Assembly: GCA_015229095.1 (NCBI GenBank)
Contig: JADGCE010000077.1
Span: forward strand, 1-12,649
Direction of reading: 5' to 3'
Length of the DNA stretch: 12,649 bases
Source: Magnetococcales bacterium
Lineage (GTDB): Bacteria; Pseudomonadota; Magnetococcia; Magnetococcales; Magnetaquicoccaceae
The notes beneath the pieces were generated by a model. It searched no databases. It saw nothing but the letters and a program-made list of their open reading frames with translations, and was not told where the DNA came from. Made by a program: the position numbers and the translations under genes. Shown here one piece after another: positions 1-6,825 of this stretch (within the stretch, counting starts at the first letter, position 1; each line of letters opens with the position of its first letter).

Positions 1-20
1 TTTTTTGGAGATTTTTTCCT

Positions 21-836
21 ATGCCGGTTCCCACCCTGTTGGAGCATCCCTCCGTGTTGCGGTATCTGTTTCATCCCAGGCGCGAAACAGCCTTCGACGG
101 CCTGGGCAAGGCCCAGGTGGTGCGCCTGCCGGTGGGCCCGCAACTGGCCCTGGGGGGGCGTCTGTTTGTCAGTCATGCCGAGGCTCCCACCCTGCTGTTT
201 TGGCACGGCAACGGCGAAATTGCCGCCGACTACGACGATCTGGCCCCCCTCTACACCGGCATGGGTATCCATTTTCTGGCCATGGACTACCGGGGCTATG
301 GAATCAGCGATGGTCAACCCACTGGCACCGCCTTGTTGGCCGATGCCGTCGCCATCTATCCGCAGGTGCGGAGCCTGTTGGCAGCACAGGGCATTCGCAG
401 CTCGCGCCTGTATGTGATGGGGCGCTCCCTGGGCAGTGCAGCGGCCATCGAAACAGCCCGCCATGCCCAGGGAGAGATTGCCGGATTGATTATCGAAAGT
501 GGTTTTGCCTTCACGATTCCCCTGCTGGAACGGCTCGGCGCTCTCTCCCTGAGTGGCGTGGGGGAGGAACAGGGTTTTGGCAACCATGCGAAAATGGCCC
601 ATCTGCCGATGCCCGTACTCGTCATCCATGGCGAATGGGACGAGATCATTCCCCTGGAGGAGGGCCATGCCCTCTACGAACAGGTGGCGCATCGCCATAA
701 AAGATGGCTTCCCATCGCCGAGTCCGGCCACAACGATCTGATGATGGTCGGGCAGCGGGCCTATTTTGAAGCCATTCGGAACTTTATCCTGGCAGGAGAT
801 GCCGGCGACAGCCCACCGGGTGGCACAGGGGACTGA
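21..836 (+). CDS. alpha/beta hydrolase (serine hydrolase fold)
   Basis: This 271-residue protein has the alpha/beta-hydrolase layout. HGNG (62-65) lies where the oxyanion-hole strand-loop falls. The nucleophile elbow GRSLGS puts the catalytic Ser at 136. HGEWD gives an acid at Asp207 and SGHND gives His237, so the Ser-Asp-His triad is complete and in order. There is no signal peptide, so it is probably cytoplasmic. The arrangement resembles BAAT/prolyl-oligopeptidase-like hydrolases (the YfhR/ABHD family), but the substrate cannot be read from the sequence. GGAG at 7-10 sits 10 nt before the ATG and supports this start. The stop lies three bases before the next gene, so the two are probably co-transcribed. 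The fold is secure; the specific reaction is unknown. Confidence 0.93.
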   Translation: MPVPTLLEHPSVLRYLFHPRRETAFDGLGKAQVVRLPVGPQLALGGRLFVSHAEAPTLLFWHGNGEIAADYDDLAPLYTGMGIHFLAMDYRGYGISDGQPTGTALLADAVAIYPQVRSLLAAQGIRSSRLYVMGRSLGSAAAIETARHAQGEIAGLIIESGFAFTIPLLERLGALSLSGVGEEQGFGNHAKMAHLPMPVLVIHGEWDEIIPLEEGHALYEQVAHRHKRWLPIAESGHNDLMMVGQRAYFEAIRNFILAGDAGDSPPGGTGD

Positions 837-839
837 ACC

Positions 840-1874
840 GTGGAAATCCAAAAAAGTGACCTGGAGGTGGCCGTTGCCCACAACATTTTAACGGCTGAAA
901 GCCGGGATGCCCTCTGGCAGTTGCTGGAAAACCGCCAGCAGGGCCGACCCTCGTTGCGGGGTGCCCACATACTTTACTATCTGGGGGGCATGCTGGCCAT
1001 CGGCGCACTCTCCCTTTTCATGACCCTGGGGTGGGAGCTGTTTGGTGGCTGGGGCTTGTGTGCCATCGCTGTGACCATGGGGGGCGGCACCCTGGCCTTG
1101 ACCGGGTGGTTGCTGGAGCGCAAGGGGCAAGCCATTCCGGCCGGGATATTGCTCGCCCTGACGGTGGTTTTGGTCCCCCTGGCCATTTATGGCCTGCAGG
1201 TCGGATTGGGATGGTGGGCCGAAAGTGTGCCGTACCGGGACTATCATACCCATATCGATTGGCGGTGGTTGATGATGGAACTGGGCACGCTGGCGGTCGG
1301 CCTGCTCCTGTTGTGGCGGTTCCGGCTGCCTTTTGCCGTCATGCCCGTGGCGGTGACCCTCTGGTATATGAGCATGGATCTGCTACCCTTTCTCATGGGA
1401 GGGGCCCCGTGGGATCGGGAACTGGGCAGCACCATCTCCCTGCTTTTCGGCCTGGCCATGATTTTTGTCGCCCTCTGGGTGGAGTGGCATACCCGGAGCG
1501 ATCAAGACTTTGCCTTCTGGCTCTATCTGTTCGGGGTGATCTCTTTCTGGGGGGGCTTGTCTCTGCAGCGATCGGACCATGAATGGGGGAGATTTTTATA
1601 TTTTTGTCTGAATGCCGCCATGGTGCTGCTGGGTGGCCTGCTGGTCCGCCGGGTCTTTGTCGTTTTCGGCGGGTTGGGCATGATAGGCTATCTGTTTCAT
1701 CTCTCCCACAAGGTGTTTGCCGACAGCCGCCTGTTTCCCTTCGTCCTGGTCGGTATGGGGCTGGGGCTGATCTACCTGGGGCTGCTCTGGCAGCGGCATG
1801 AGGCAACCGTGGTGGCCCGCTGTCAACGCCTGCTGCCCCTCTCCCTGCGGGCCATGTGGGAGAGGAGGGGATAG
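840..1874 (+). CDS. multi-pass membrane protein of unknown function (DUF2157-like architecture)
   Basis: This 344-residue protein has a short soluble N-terminus (about 1-40) followed by roughly ten hydrophobic helices, near residues 43-62, 68-92, 101-122, 143-160, 163-186, 197-216, 222-243, 252-270, 272-290 and 297-317. It ends in a basic cytoplasmic tail. The soluble N-terminal helix followed by many membrane spans is like DUF2157-type proteins, and stretches such as YYLGGM, FAFWLYLFG and FWGGLSL look like a conserved membrane family. I cannot name a function. The start is GTG, preceded by AGGGG at 827-831 with 8 nt spacing, inside the end of the hydrolase gene. It converges with the histidine phosphatase gene 39 bp downstream. 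A transporter or envelope role is possible but unsupported. Confidence 0.85.
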   Translation: MEIQKSDLEVAVAHNILTAESRDALWQLLENRQQGRPSLRGAHILYYLGGMLAIGALSLFMTLGWELFGGWGLCAIAVTMGGGTLALTGWLLERKGQAIPAGILLALTVVLVPLAIYGLQVGLGWWAESVPYRDYHTHIDWRWLMMELGTLAVGLLLLWRFRLPFAVMPVAVTLWYMSMDLLPFLMGGAPWDRELGSTISLLFGLAMIFVALWVEWHTRSDQDFAFWLYLFGVISFWGGLSLQRSDHEWGRFLYFCLNAAMVLLGGLLVRRVFVVFGGLGMIGYLFHLSHKVFADSRLFPFVLVGMGLGLIYLGLLWQRHEATVVARCQRLLPLSLRAMWERRG

Positions 1875-1913
1875 CAACCGCCGGCGAGCGGGATGGGTGC
1901 CAGAGGGGCGCGA

Positions 1914-2513
1914 TCAAAACCGCCCGGCATGAAAAATAAGGCGCGGCATGGCTTTTTCCCCCACCCTGTCGATGCGGACCCGACTGACCGAGGCATATTC
2001 CACCACCAAGCGTGAAAGATTTTGCAAAGGCATCTGCAGGACCAGTCCCAGCATCATGCGGATCACGCCGCTGTGCGCCACCACCAGCAGGTGGCTGTTG
2101 TGCTGCTGCTGCAGCCGCTCCTCCCATCCGCTCTGCACACGCTGCTGAAAATCCAGTAAATGTTCTCCCTCGGGGGGGGGATGGTTGAGAGGGTCTTGCC
2201 AAAACTGCAGCAAACGGTGCGGCTCTTCCTGCAACAATGCGCTGCTGGTGCGCCCCTCCCAACGGCCAAAGTGCATCTCTTGCCAGCGAGGTTCCAGATG
2301 GACCGGAATGGACAACTCCTCCCCCAGCGTTTGGGCAAACCGTGCGCAACGCTGCAACGGGGAACTGTAAATGGCATTCCAGGCCGGATGTCCCTGCACG
2401 GCGGCCCGCATTTGTGCCCAACCGGTGGCACTGAGGGGATCGTCCAGAGAGCCGCGATATTTGGGACCGCCTTCCGGTTCCCCATGACGCAATAAATCAA
2501 TCGTTGTGACCAT
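1914..2513 (-). CDS. histidine phosphatase family protein, alpha-ribazole phosphatase-like
   Basis: This 199-residue protein belongs to the histidine phosphatase (phosphoglycerate mutase-like) superfamily. The N-terminal LLRHGE motif gives Arg9 and the phospho-acceptor His10. SSPLQR supplies the second Arg (55), EMHFGRWEG the acid/base Glu79, and VVAHSG the second catalytic His147. The GRWEG and PPEGE-DFQQRV segments resemble CobC/alpha-ribazole phosphatases, which remove the phosphate from alpha-ribazole 5'-phosphate during cobalamin nucleotide-loop assembly. No other cobalamin gene is visible, so a general phosphatase remains possible. Its ATG follows the recO stop with no gap (TGA-ATG), which suggests translational coupling at the end of the lepA-recO unit. 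A C9 run (plus-strand G at 2172-2180) encodes consecutive prolines. Confidence 0.9.
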   Translation of the reverse strand: MVTTIDLLRHGEPEGGPKYRGSLDDPLSATGWAQMRAAVQGHPAWNAIYSSPLQRCARFAQTLGEELSIPVHLEPRWQEMHFGRWEGRTSSALLQEEPHRLLQFWQDPLNHPPPEGEHLLDFQQRVQSGWEERLQQQHNSHLLVVAHSGVIRMMLGLVLQMPLQNLSRLVVEYASVSRVRIDRVGEKAMPRLIFHAGRF

Positions 2514-3338
2514 TCACGCAGAATCCCGCACGGGGGTTGAGGAGCTCTCCAGGCCGGCGATCTGTCGAAAGGGTGCGTCCGCCACCAGGGGCGTACCTCC
2601 CAGCCATACCAGACAGGCCATGCCGATGCGATACAAAAGTATTTTATCTCTCTGGGACAACGCCTCCAGGGCCCCGTCCCACGCCAACTGCTGCACGACC
2701 CCATAGAGGTCATCCCCCAGGGGAAAGAGCCGATGCCCGCCGGAACCCCCTCTGGCGGTCGCCTGGTTGGCCTGCTCCATGTAGGGGGAGGCACAGGTGC
2801 CACAAACCACCTGTCCCCGTTTGGCCGAAAAAAAGCGCAGCTGCCCAGTGCGGCCACAGCCGGCACAGCAGTCTGTACGCCAACCATATCCCAGGGCGCG
2901 GAGCAGGCGTCCCTGGCAGATGCCCAACACCAGCAGAGGCTCTGCTCCCGTCTCCAGAAGATCCCAGGCCCACTCCAACAGCTCGAAGACCTGGGGATTG
3001 GGTTCGCAAGGCACCATGAAACGATAGAGAATTTCCTGGGTGACCTGGGCTGCCATCAGGGCGGCCGCCTGGTGCAGCAGTTGCTGTCTGAGCTGTTTGA
3101 TCTCCACGGAGGTGATCGTCGGCAGGGCATCGACCGAACGGGCAGAACGTCCCAGAAGCACGGTATGAAAGCCCGCCAACGCCGCCCGCTCCAGCGGGGT
3201 GCGGCTGCGCGGTGTGGCCCGCACTCCACGGGCGATGGCCGTCAGCAGGCCATCCTGCCGGGTAAACAGATGCAGCAGCAGCGACGTCTCACGAAACGGA
3301 GTGCGCCGCAGCACCAGGGCATCATCCAATCGGCGCAT
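2514..3338 (-). CDS. recO: DNA repair protein RecO
   Basis: RecO helps RecR load RecA on SSB-coated single-stranded DNA in the RecFOR recombinational repair pathway. From the ATG chosen here the protein has 274 residues. The N-terminal OB fold begins with the typical ALVLRRTPFRETS segment. A helical domain follows, containing a four-cysteine zinc site of two CxxC pairs (Cys158/161 and Cys179/182). The ATG at 3338 is preferred over an in-frame GTG at 3353 for two reasons: it places the first strand at the usual distance from the N-terminus, as in E. coli RecO, and GGAG lies 4 nt upstream, whereas the GTG has no ribosome binding site. Either start overlaps the 3' end of era (17 or 32 bp). The stop abuts the phosphatase start. 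Confidence 0.95.
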   Translation of the reverse strand: MRRLDDALVLRRTPFRETSLLLHLFTRQDGLLTAIARGVRATPRSRTPLERAALAGFHTVLLGRSARSVDALPTITSVEIKQLRQQLLHQAAALMAAQVTQEILYRFMVPCEPNPQVFELLEWAWDLLETGAEPLLVLGICQGRLLRALGYGWRTDCCAGCGRTGQLRFFSAKRGQVVCGTCASPYMEQANQATARGGSGGHRLFPLGDDLYGVVQQLAWDGALEALSQRDKILLYRIGMACLVWLGGTPLVADAPFRQIAGLESSSTPVRDSA

Positions 3339-4344
3339 CCCGCTCCGTGTCACCCGATGATTGTTCTGGCACGGGATAGCCCAGATCCCGCAGCATATTC
3401 ACATCCTCTCCCCAATCTTTGCGCACCTTGACCCAAAGCTGCAAAAAGATGGACACCCCAAAAATACGCTCCAACTCCAGGCGGGCGGCACTGCCTACCT
3501 GTTTCAACATGCTGCCCTTGCGGCCAATGACAATCCCTTTCTGGGATTCCCGTTCCACCAGAATGGTGGCCTCCATGTCCCAGACCTCTTTGTCGGTGAC
3601 CGGGGTGCGGGGCTGAAAGGTGTGCAGGCGGACGGCCAGCGCGTAGGGCAGCTCTTTTTGCAGATGCAAAAACAACTTTTCCCGGATCACCTCTGCCGCA
3701 AAAAACTCCTCCGGCTGATCGGTCCACTGATCTTCGGGAAAATAGCGCGGCCCTTCCGGTAGATGCGCAGGCAGCACACGGAGCAGATGGTCGACATTGT
3801 AGCCTGTCAGGGCGGAGAGGGGGATGACAGCCGCACAGGAGAGATCCTGCAGGGCATGCAGATGGGCAAACACTTTGGCTTCCGCCAGTTGATCCACCTT
3901 GTTCAGTACCAAAAAGAGCGGCACAGCCTGTTCGCCGGCCCGTGCCTGGGGCAGACGGGTGAGAATGGTGCGGTCTGCATCCTGCACACCCCGTACCCCA
4001 TCGATAAAATAGAGGATGGCGTCCACATCCCGACAGGCGTCATAGGCCGTGCGCACCATGGCCTTGTTGAACAGGGAGCCGCCAGGACGATGGATGCCGG
4101 GGGTATCCAGAAAGATCATCTGGCTATGGGGGCGATGGCAGACCCCCAGGATGCGGGTGCGGGTGGTCTGCGCTTTGGGGGTGACGATGGCCACTTTGCG
4201 TTTTAAGACCGCATTCAAAAAAGTGGATTTGCCCGTATTTGGCTGGCCGGCAATGGCGATAAAGCCCGATTTGAACGGCTCGGTCGGACTCTCCTGTTGT
4301 GCTCCTTTGCCCGGCGAGGAGGGGGATGCGGCGCGTTTGGTCAT
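3322..4344 (-). CDS. era: GTPase Era
   Basis: Era is an essential GTPase that binds the 3' end of 16S rRNA and assists 30S subunit assembly. This 340-residue protein carries G1 GQPNTGKST (33-41), a G2 region around KAQTTRTR (57-64), G3 DTPG (80-83), G4 NKVD (148-151) and G5 SAL (177-179). A C-terminal KH RNA-binding domain follows, with GRKG at 274-277 and a late ELWVKV-like LQLWVKV. The reading frame is open further upstream, but the ATG at 4344 overlaps the rnc stop as ATGA, so translation is probably coupled, and it gives close to normal length. No Shine-Dalgarno precedes it. About 25 Ser/Pro/Lys-rich residues before the first strand exceed the usual N-terminus. Confidence 0.96.
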   Translation of the reverse strand: MTKRAASPSSPGKGAQQESPTEPFKSGFIAIAGQPNTGKSTFLNAVLKRKVAIVTPKAQTTRTRILGVCHRPHSQMIFLDTPGIHRPGGSLFNKAMVRTAYDACRDVDAILYFIDGVRGVQDADRTILTRLPQARAGEQAVPLFLVLNKVDQLAEAKVFAHLHALQDLSCAAVIPLSALTGYNVDHLLRVLPAHLPEGPRYFPEDQWTDQPEEFFAAEVIREKLFLHLQKELPYALAVRLHTFQPRTPVTDKEVWDMEATILVERESQKGIVIGRKGSMLKQVGSAARLELERIFGVSIFLQLWVKVRKDWGEDVNMLRDLGYPVPEQSSGDTERDAPIG

Positions 4345-5354
4345 GGGAGGGGTGATTCCTCTTCTCTGGGGCCGTTGGAGGGTTGGAGTGCCGCCAAAAC
4401 CTCGGCAGGCAGCCTGTGGATGCTGGTGATCGGTTGTCCATTGGCCTCGGCGGGTTCGTCGCACGCCTGCTGGCACAAGGCCGCAAAAACCGCCTTGGCG
4501 GCCGCTTGTTCTGCGCTGCGCTTGCTGCGTCCCCACCCCTCCCGGGAGAGGGGTTCTGCGTCGGGTGCGCTTGTGATCACACAGGCAATTTGAAAGGTCC
4601 GCTCGTGGGGAGCACCCGTCATGCTGATCAGCGGATAGTCCGGAAGGGGCAACCCGATCCCTTGCAGGTGCTCTTGAAGCATCGATTTATAATCTTTTTC
4701 CCACTGCCCAGGCCGGCAGGCCGCCAACTCTTCGGCAAACAGACGCTGGATCACCGTATAGGCTGCGGGGTAACCCCCATCGAGATAAATGGCACCCAAC
4801 AGCGCCTCAACGGTGTTGCCCAACAGGGAATGTTTGCCACGGCCACCGCTCAACAACTCTCCCCGCCCCATGTGCAGAAAACGGCCCAGGTGATAGGTCT
4901 GGCCGATACGTCCCAGGGAGTGGGTATTGACCAGGGCCGAACGCCAATGGGTCAGGGCTCCTTCCGGTTGTTCCGGGTAGCGACGAAACAGCAGGTCCGA
5001 GATGGCCAACCCCAGCACCGCATCGCCCAAAAATTCCAACCGTTCGTTGTGCCCTGTCCGGTCTGCCAGGGATTCGCCCGGAGGCCCATCCTCCGGATGG
5101 GCGGCGGTGGAGCGCGTTCCCGCAACGGACGCGTGGCGCGGGGAGAGGAGCTCCGAACCGTTGGGTTCATCCTGCAGATAGGAGCGATGGGTCAAGGCGC
5201 GGCATAAAATGTCCAGATGGGCAAACTGGTATCCCAACTGTTGCTGCAGCGCAGCCAGAGAGCCCTCCGGGAAGCGGAACCCCTCTTCACCCCCGCTCTC
5301 CGCTTGTTCAGGTGCAGCGCGCTGTTGCGAGCCGTGCTGTTGCGAATCCATCAT
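4341..5354 (-). CDS. rnc: ribonuclease III with internal insertion and C-terminal tail
   Basis: RNase III cuts double-stranded RNA, including rRNA precursors. The 337 residues contain an N-terminal catalytic domain with the signature NERLEFLGDA (103-112), which supplies metal ligands Glu107 and Asp111. NTVEALLGAIYLD (180-192) supplies Glu183, but Asn180 sits where E. coli has the ligand Asp114. A double-stranded RNA-binding domain follows at about 218-296, then a roughly 40-residue tail. The usual length is about 220-250. The excess comes from a polar N-terminus, the tail, and an insertion of about 40 residues (61-101) between THRSY and HNERLEF, which are normally close together. The start is supported by AAGGA 9 nt upstream of the ATG. 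The gene lies between the DUF4845-like gene and era, and overlaps era by ATGA. Confidence 0.95.
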   Translation of the reverse strand: MMDSQQHGSQQRAAPEQAESGGEEGFRFPEGSLAALQQQLGYQFAHLDILCRALTHRSYLQDEPNGSELLSPRHASVAGTRSTAAHPEDGPPGESLADRTGHNERLEFLGDAVLGLAISDLLFRRYPEQPEGALTHWRSALVNTHSLGRIGQTYHLGRFLHMGRGELLSGGRGKHSLLGNTVEALLGAIYLDGGYPAAYTVIQRLFAEELAACRPGQWEKDYKSMLQEHLQGIGLPLPDYPLISMTGAPHERTFQIACVITSAPDAEPLSREGWGRSKRSAEQAAAKAVFAALCQQACDEPAEANGQPITSIHRLPAEVLAALQPSNGPREEESPLP

Positions 5355-5428
5355 GCCGTCTGTTCCTTGTCAAACGGTTCCATTATGCCCGTGGGGATCG
5401 TCCCATCCCAGAAATGCTGCCAGGTCGG

Positions 5429-5845
5429 CTACGGCGTCTCTGTCGCATAGAAAAATTCCCAGTTTTCATGATTTTCTATTCCCATGGTTGCGGGAGTAAT
5501 CACCTTGTCCCCCAGGCGCAGCATGAGTGGTACGATGTGACGCACCGTGACCCGGTAGCCGTGGCCGACAGGTAAGATGGTAAAGGTCTCTGGGGGAATG
5601 GTCACCCGGGAGCGATACAGTTCAAAGTTTACCCGACGCTGCACCTCCGCCAGAGGCAGTTCGGCATACTCCCCGACGACCCGGTTGGCCAATTCGCGCA
5701 ATAGGTAGCACTCGTACAGTTTGGGCATGGTGTTGGCCGCCATGGAAAACAGGGCACCGACCAGACCGATGATCAGCATGATGACAACGAAGGAAAAGCC
5801 GCTTTTTCGGTTGGGCCTCATCCCCGTTGGCAAAAAGTTGTGCAT
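5429..5845 (-). CDS. DUF4845-like small membrane-anchored protein
   Basis: This 138-residue protein has a basic N-terminus (RPNRKSG), one hydrophobic helix at about 17-37 and a soluble remainder with alternating beta-like segments. The layout, the invariant-looking Pro after the helix (NTMPKLYECYLLRE) and the position between lepB and rnc match the DUF4845 family of Pseudomonadota, whose function is unknown. The assignment rests on position and general pattern rather than on a search. The KSGFSFVVIML stretch resembles a type IV prepilin cleavage region but lacks the Glu at mature position 5, so it is probably a plain signal anchor. GGAG with 8 nt spacing before the ATG at 5845 fixes the start. 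It lies 21 bp after lepB and 74 bp before rnc. Confidence 0.8.
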   Translation of the reverse strand: MHNFLPTGMRPNRKSGFSFVVIMLIIGLVGALFSMAANTMPKLYECYLLRELANRVVGEYAELPLAEVQRRVNFELYRSRVTIPPETFTILPVGHGYRVTVRHIVPLMLRLGDKVITPATMGIENHENWEFFYATETP

Positions 5846-5866
5846 GAATGGCTCTCCCTGTGTGTG

Positions 5867-6784
5867 CTACCGGATGACCTGACCCAACCGTTCCCAGCGC
5901 AATCGGCTTTCCTGATGATCCCAGGACCAAAAAATGGCCAGGGCTTCTCCAACCAATCGATAGGCGGGCACAAAACCCCAGACACGACTGTCATTGCTGT
6001 TGTCCCGATTGTCCCCCATGACAAAATAGTGGCCGGGCGGGACAGTTGTGTCGGTTGTATCCGAGTAGGAAAAAGGACGCACCAGCACCGCGTGTGACCG
6101 ATTTTCCGCTTTGCCTCCCTGGGGCAACTGCTCCGACAGACGCAGGGATTCCACCTCCTGCCCGTGCTCATTCTGGTAGATAAACTGACCCGTCGCCTCA
6201 TAGCCCACCGGTTCGCCATTGAGATAGAGCCGCTTGTTGCGGTAGACAACACGATCGCCCGGCAGACCGATCACCCGTTTGATATAATCTTTGCGCGGAT
6301 CCTGCGGATATTCAAAGACGGCCACATCCCCCCGCCTGGGCCCCGATCCCATGCCCAACCGCTCCCTGGTGAATGGGATGCGATGCCCGTAGGTCAATTT
6401 GCTGACAAACAGATAATCGCCCACCAACAGGGTGGGAATCATGGAGCCAGAAGGAATTTTGAAGGGTTCAACCAGAAAGGTGCGAATGAGCAGGGCGATG
6501 CCCACCGCCATGACGATGGCCTCATAATATTCCAGCAGGATGCCCTTGCTGGCAAAAAAACGTTTGCCCGCGATCCCGAAAAAGAGGCTTGCACCGATGG
6601 CAGCGACACCTCCCAGGATGCCGAGATTGAGATCCCACGCCTTGTTTTCACTGCCCGGTATGGGTCCATCTCCGACGCCATAGATACCCAACATGAACAG
6701 TCCGGTTAACAAAAACAGGGCGGCGTGCCAAAGATGCTTGTGACTTTTTTCACCCACCCATTGTGTCTGTGTTGCCCACATCAT
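5867..6784 (-). CDS. lepB: signal peptidase I
   Basis: Signal peptidase I cleaves signal peptides from proteins leaving through Sec or Tat, with its active site on the periplasmic face. The 305-residue protein has hydrophobic segments near 18-36, 54-72 and 86-105, so it is anchored by more than one helix. The catalytic Ser is in PSGSM (Ser114) and the general-base Lys is in KDYIKRVIGLPGD (Lys169). The box GDNRDNSNDSR (258-268) is the family's conserved C-terminal motif. The length is close to the E. coli enzyme. The start is a tandem ATG-ATG with only a weak GGA upstream, so either Met is possible. It follows lepA by 41 bp, the classic lepA-lepB order (swapped names aside, the E. coli lep operon). 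Confidence 0.97.
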   Translation of the reverse strand: MMWATQTQWVGEKSHKHLWHAALFLLTGLFMLGIYGVGDGPIPGSENKAWDLNLGILGGVAAIGASLFFGIAGKRFFASKGILLEYYEAIVMAVGIALLIRTFLVEPFKIPSGSMIPTLLVGDYLFVSKLTYGHRIPFTRERLGMGSGPRRGDVAVFEYPQDPRKDYIKRVIGLPGDRVVYRNKRLYLNGEPVGYEATGQFIYQNEHGQEVESLRLSEQLPQGGKAENRSHAVLVRPFSYSDTTDTTVPPGHYFVMGDNRDNSNDSRVWGFVPAYRLVGEALAIFWSWDHQESRLRWERLGQVIR

Positions 6785-6825
6785 TTTATTTGTCCACGGT
6801 TTAAGATATAACCTGCCTGCCGGGC

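Noticed and set aside
2172..2180. Phase variation of the histidine phosphatase by the C9 tract
   Set aside because: An equally long tract sits in the housekeeping gene lepA, so the tracts are better explained by CCC codon use. Retained only as a low-interest finding.
1393..2421. A 342-codon minus-strand frame spanning the membrane protein and phosphatase genes
   Set aside because: It overlaps two better-supported genes out of frame, and its composition (Arg/Pro/Ala-rich) is that of a shadow.
4345..4536. A longer Era starting at 4536
   Set aside because: The added residues are the rnc 3' end read in another frame and resemble no Era N-terminus. The ATG at 4344 has a classic ATGA overlap and gives a normal protein.
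5814..5845. The DUF4845-like protein as a true type IV pilin
   Set aside because: It lacks the conserved Glu at mature position 5 and any pilus neighbours, so a signal anchor is more likely.
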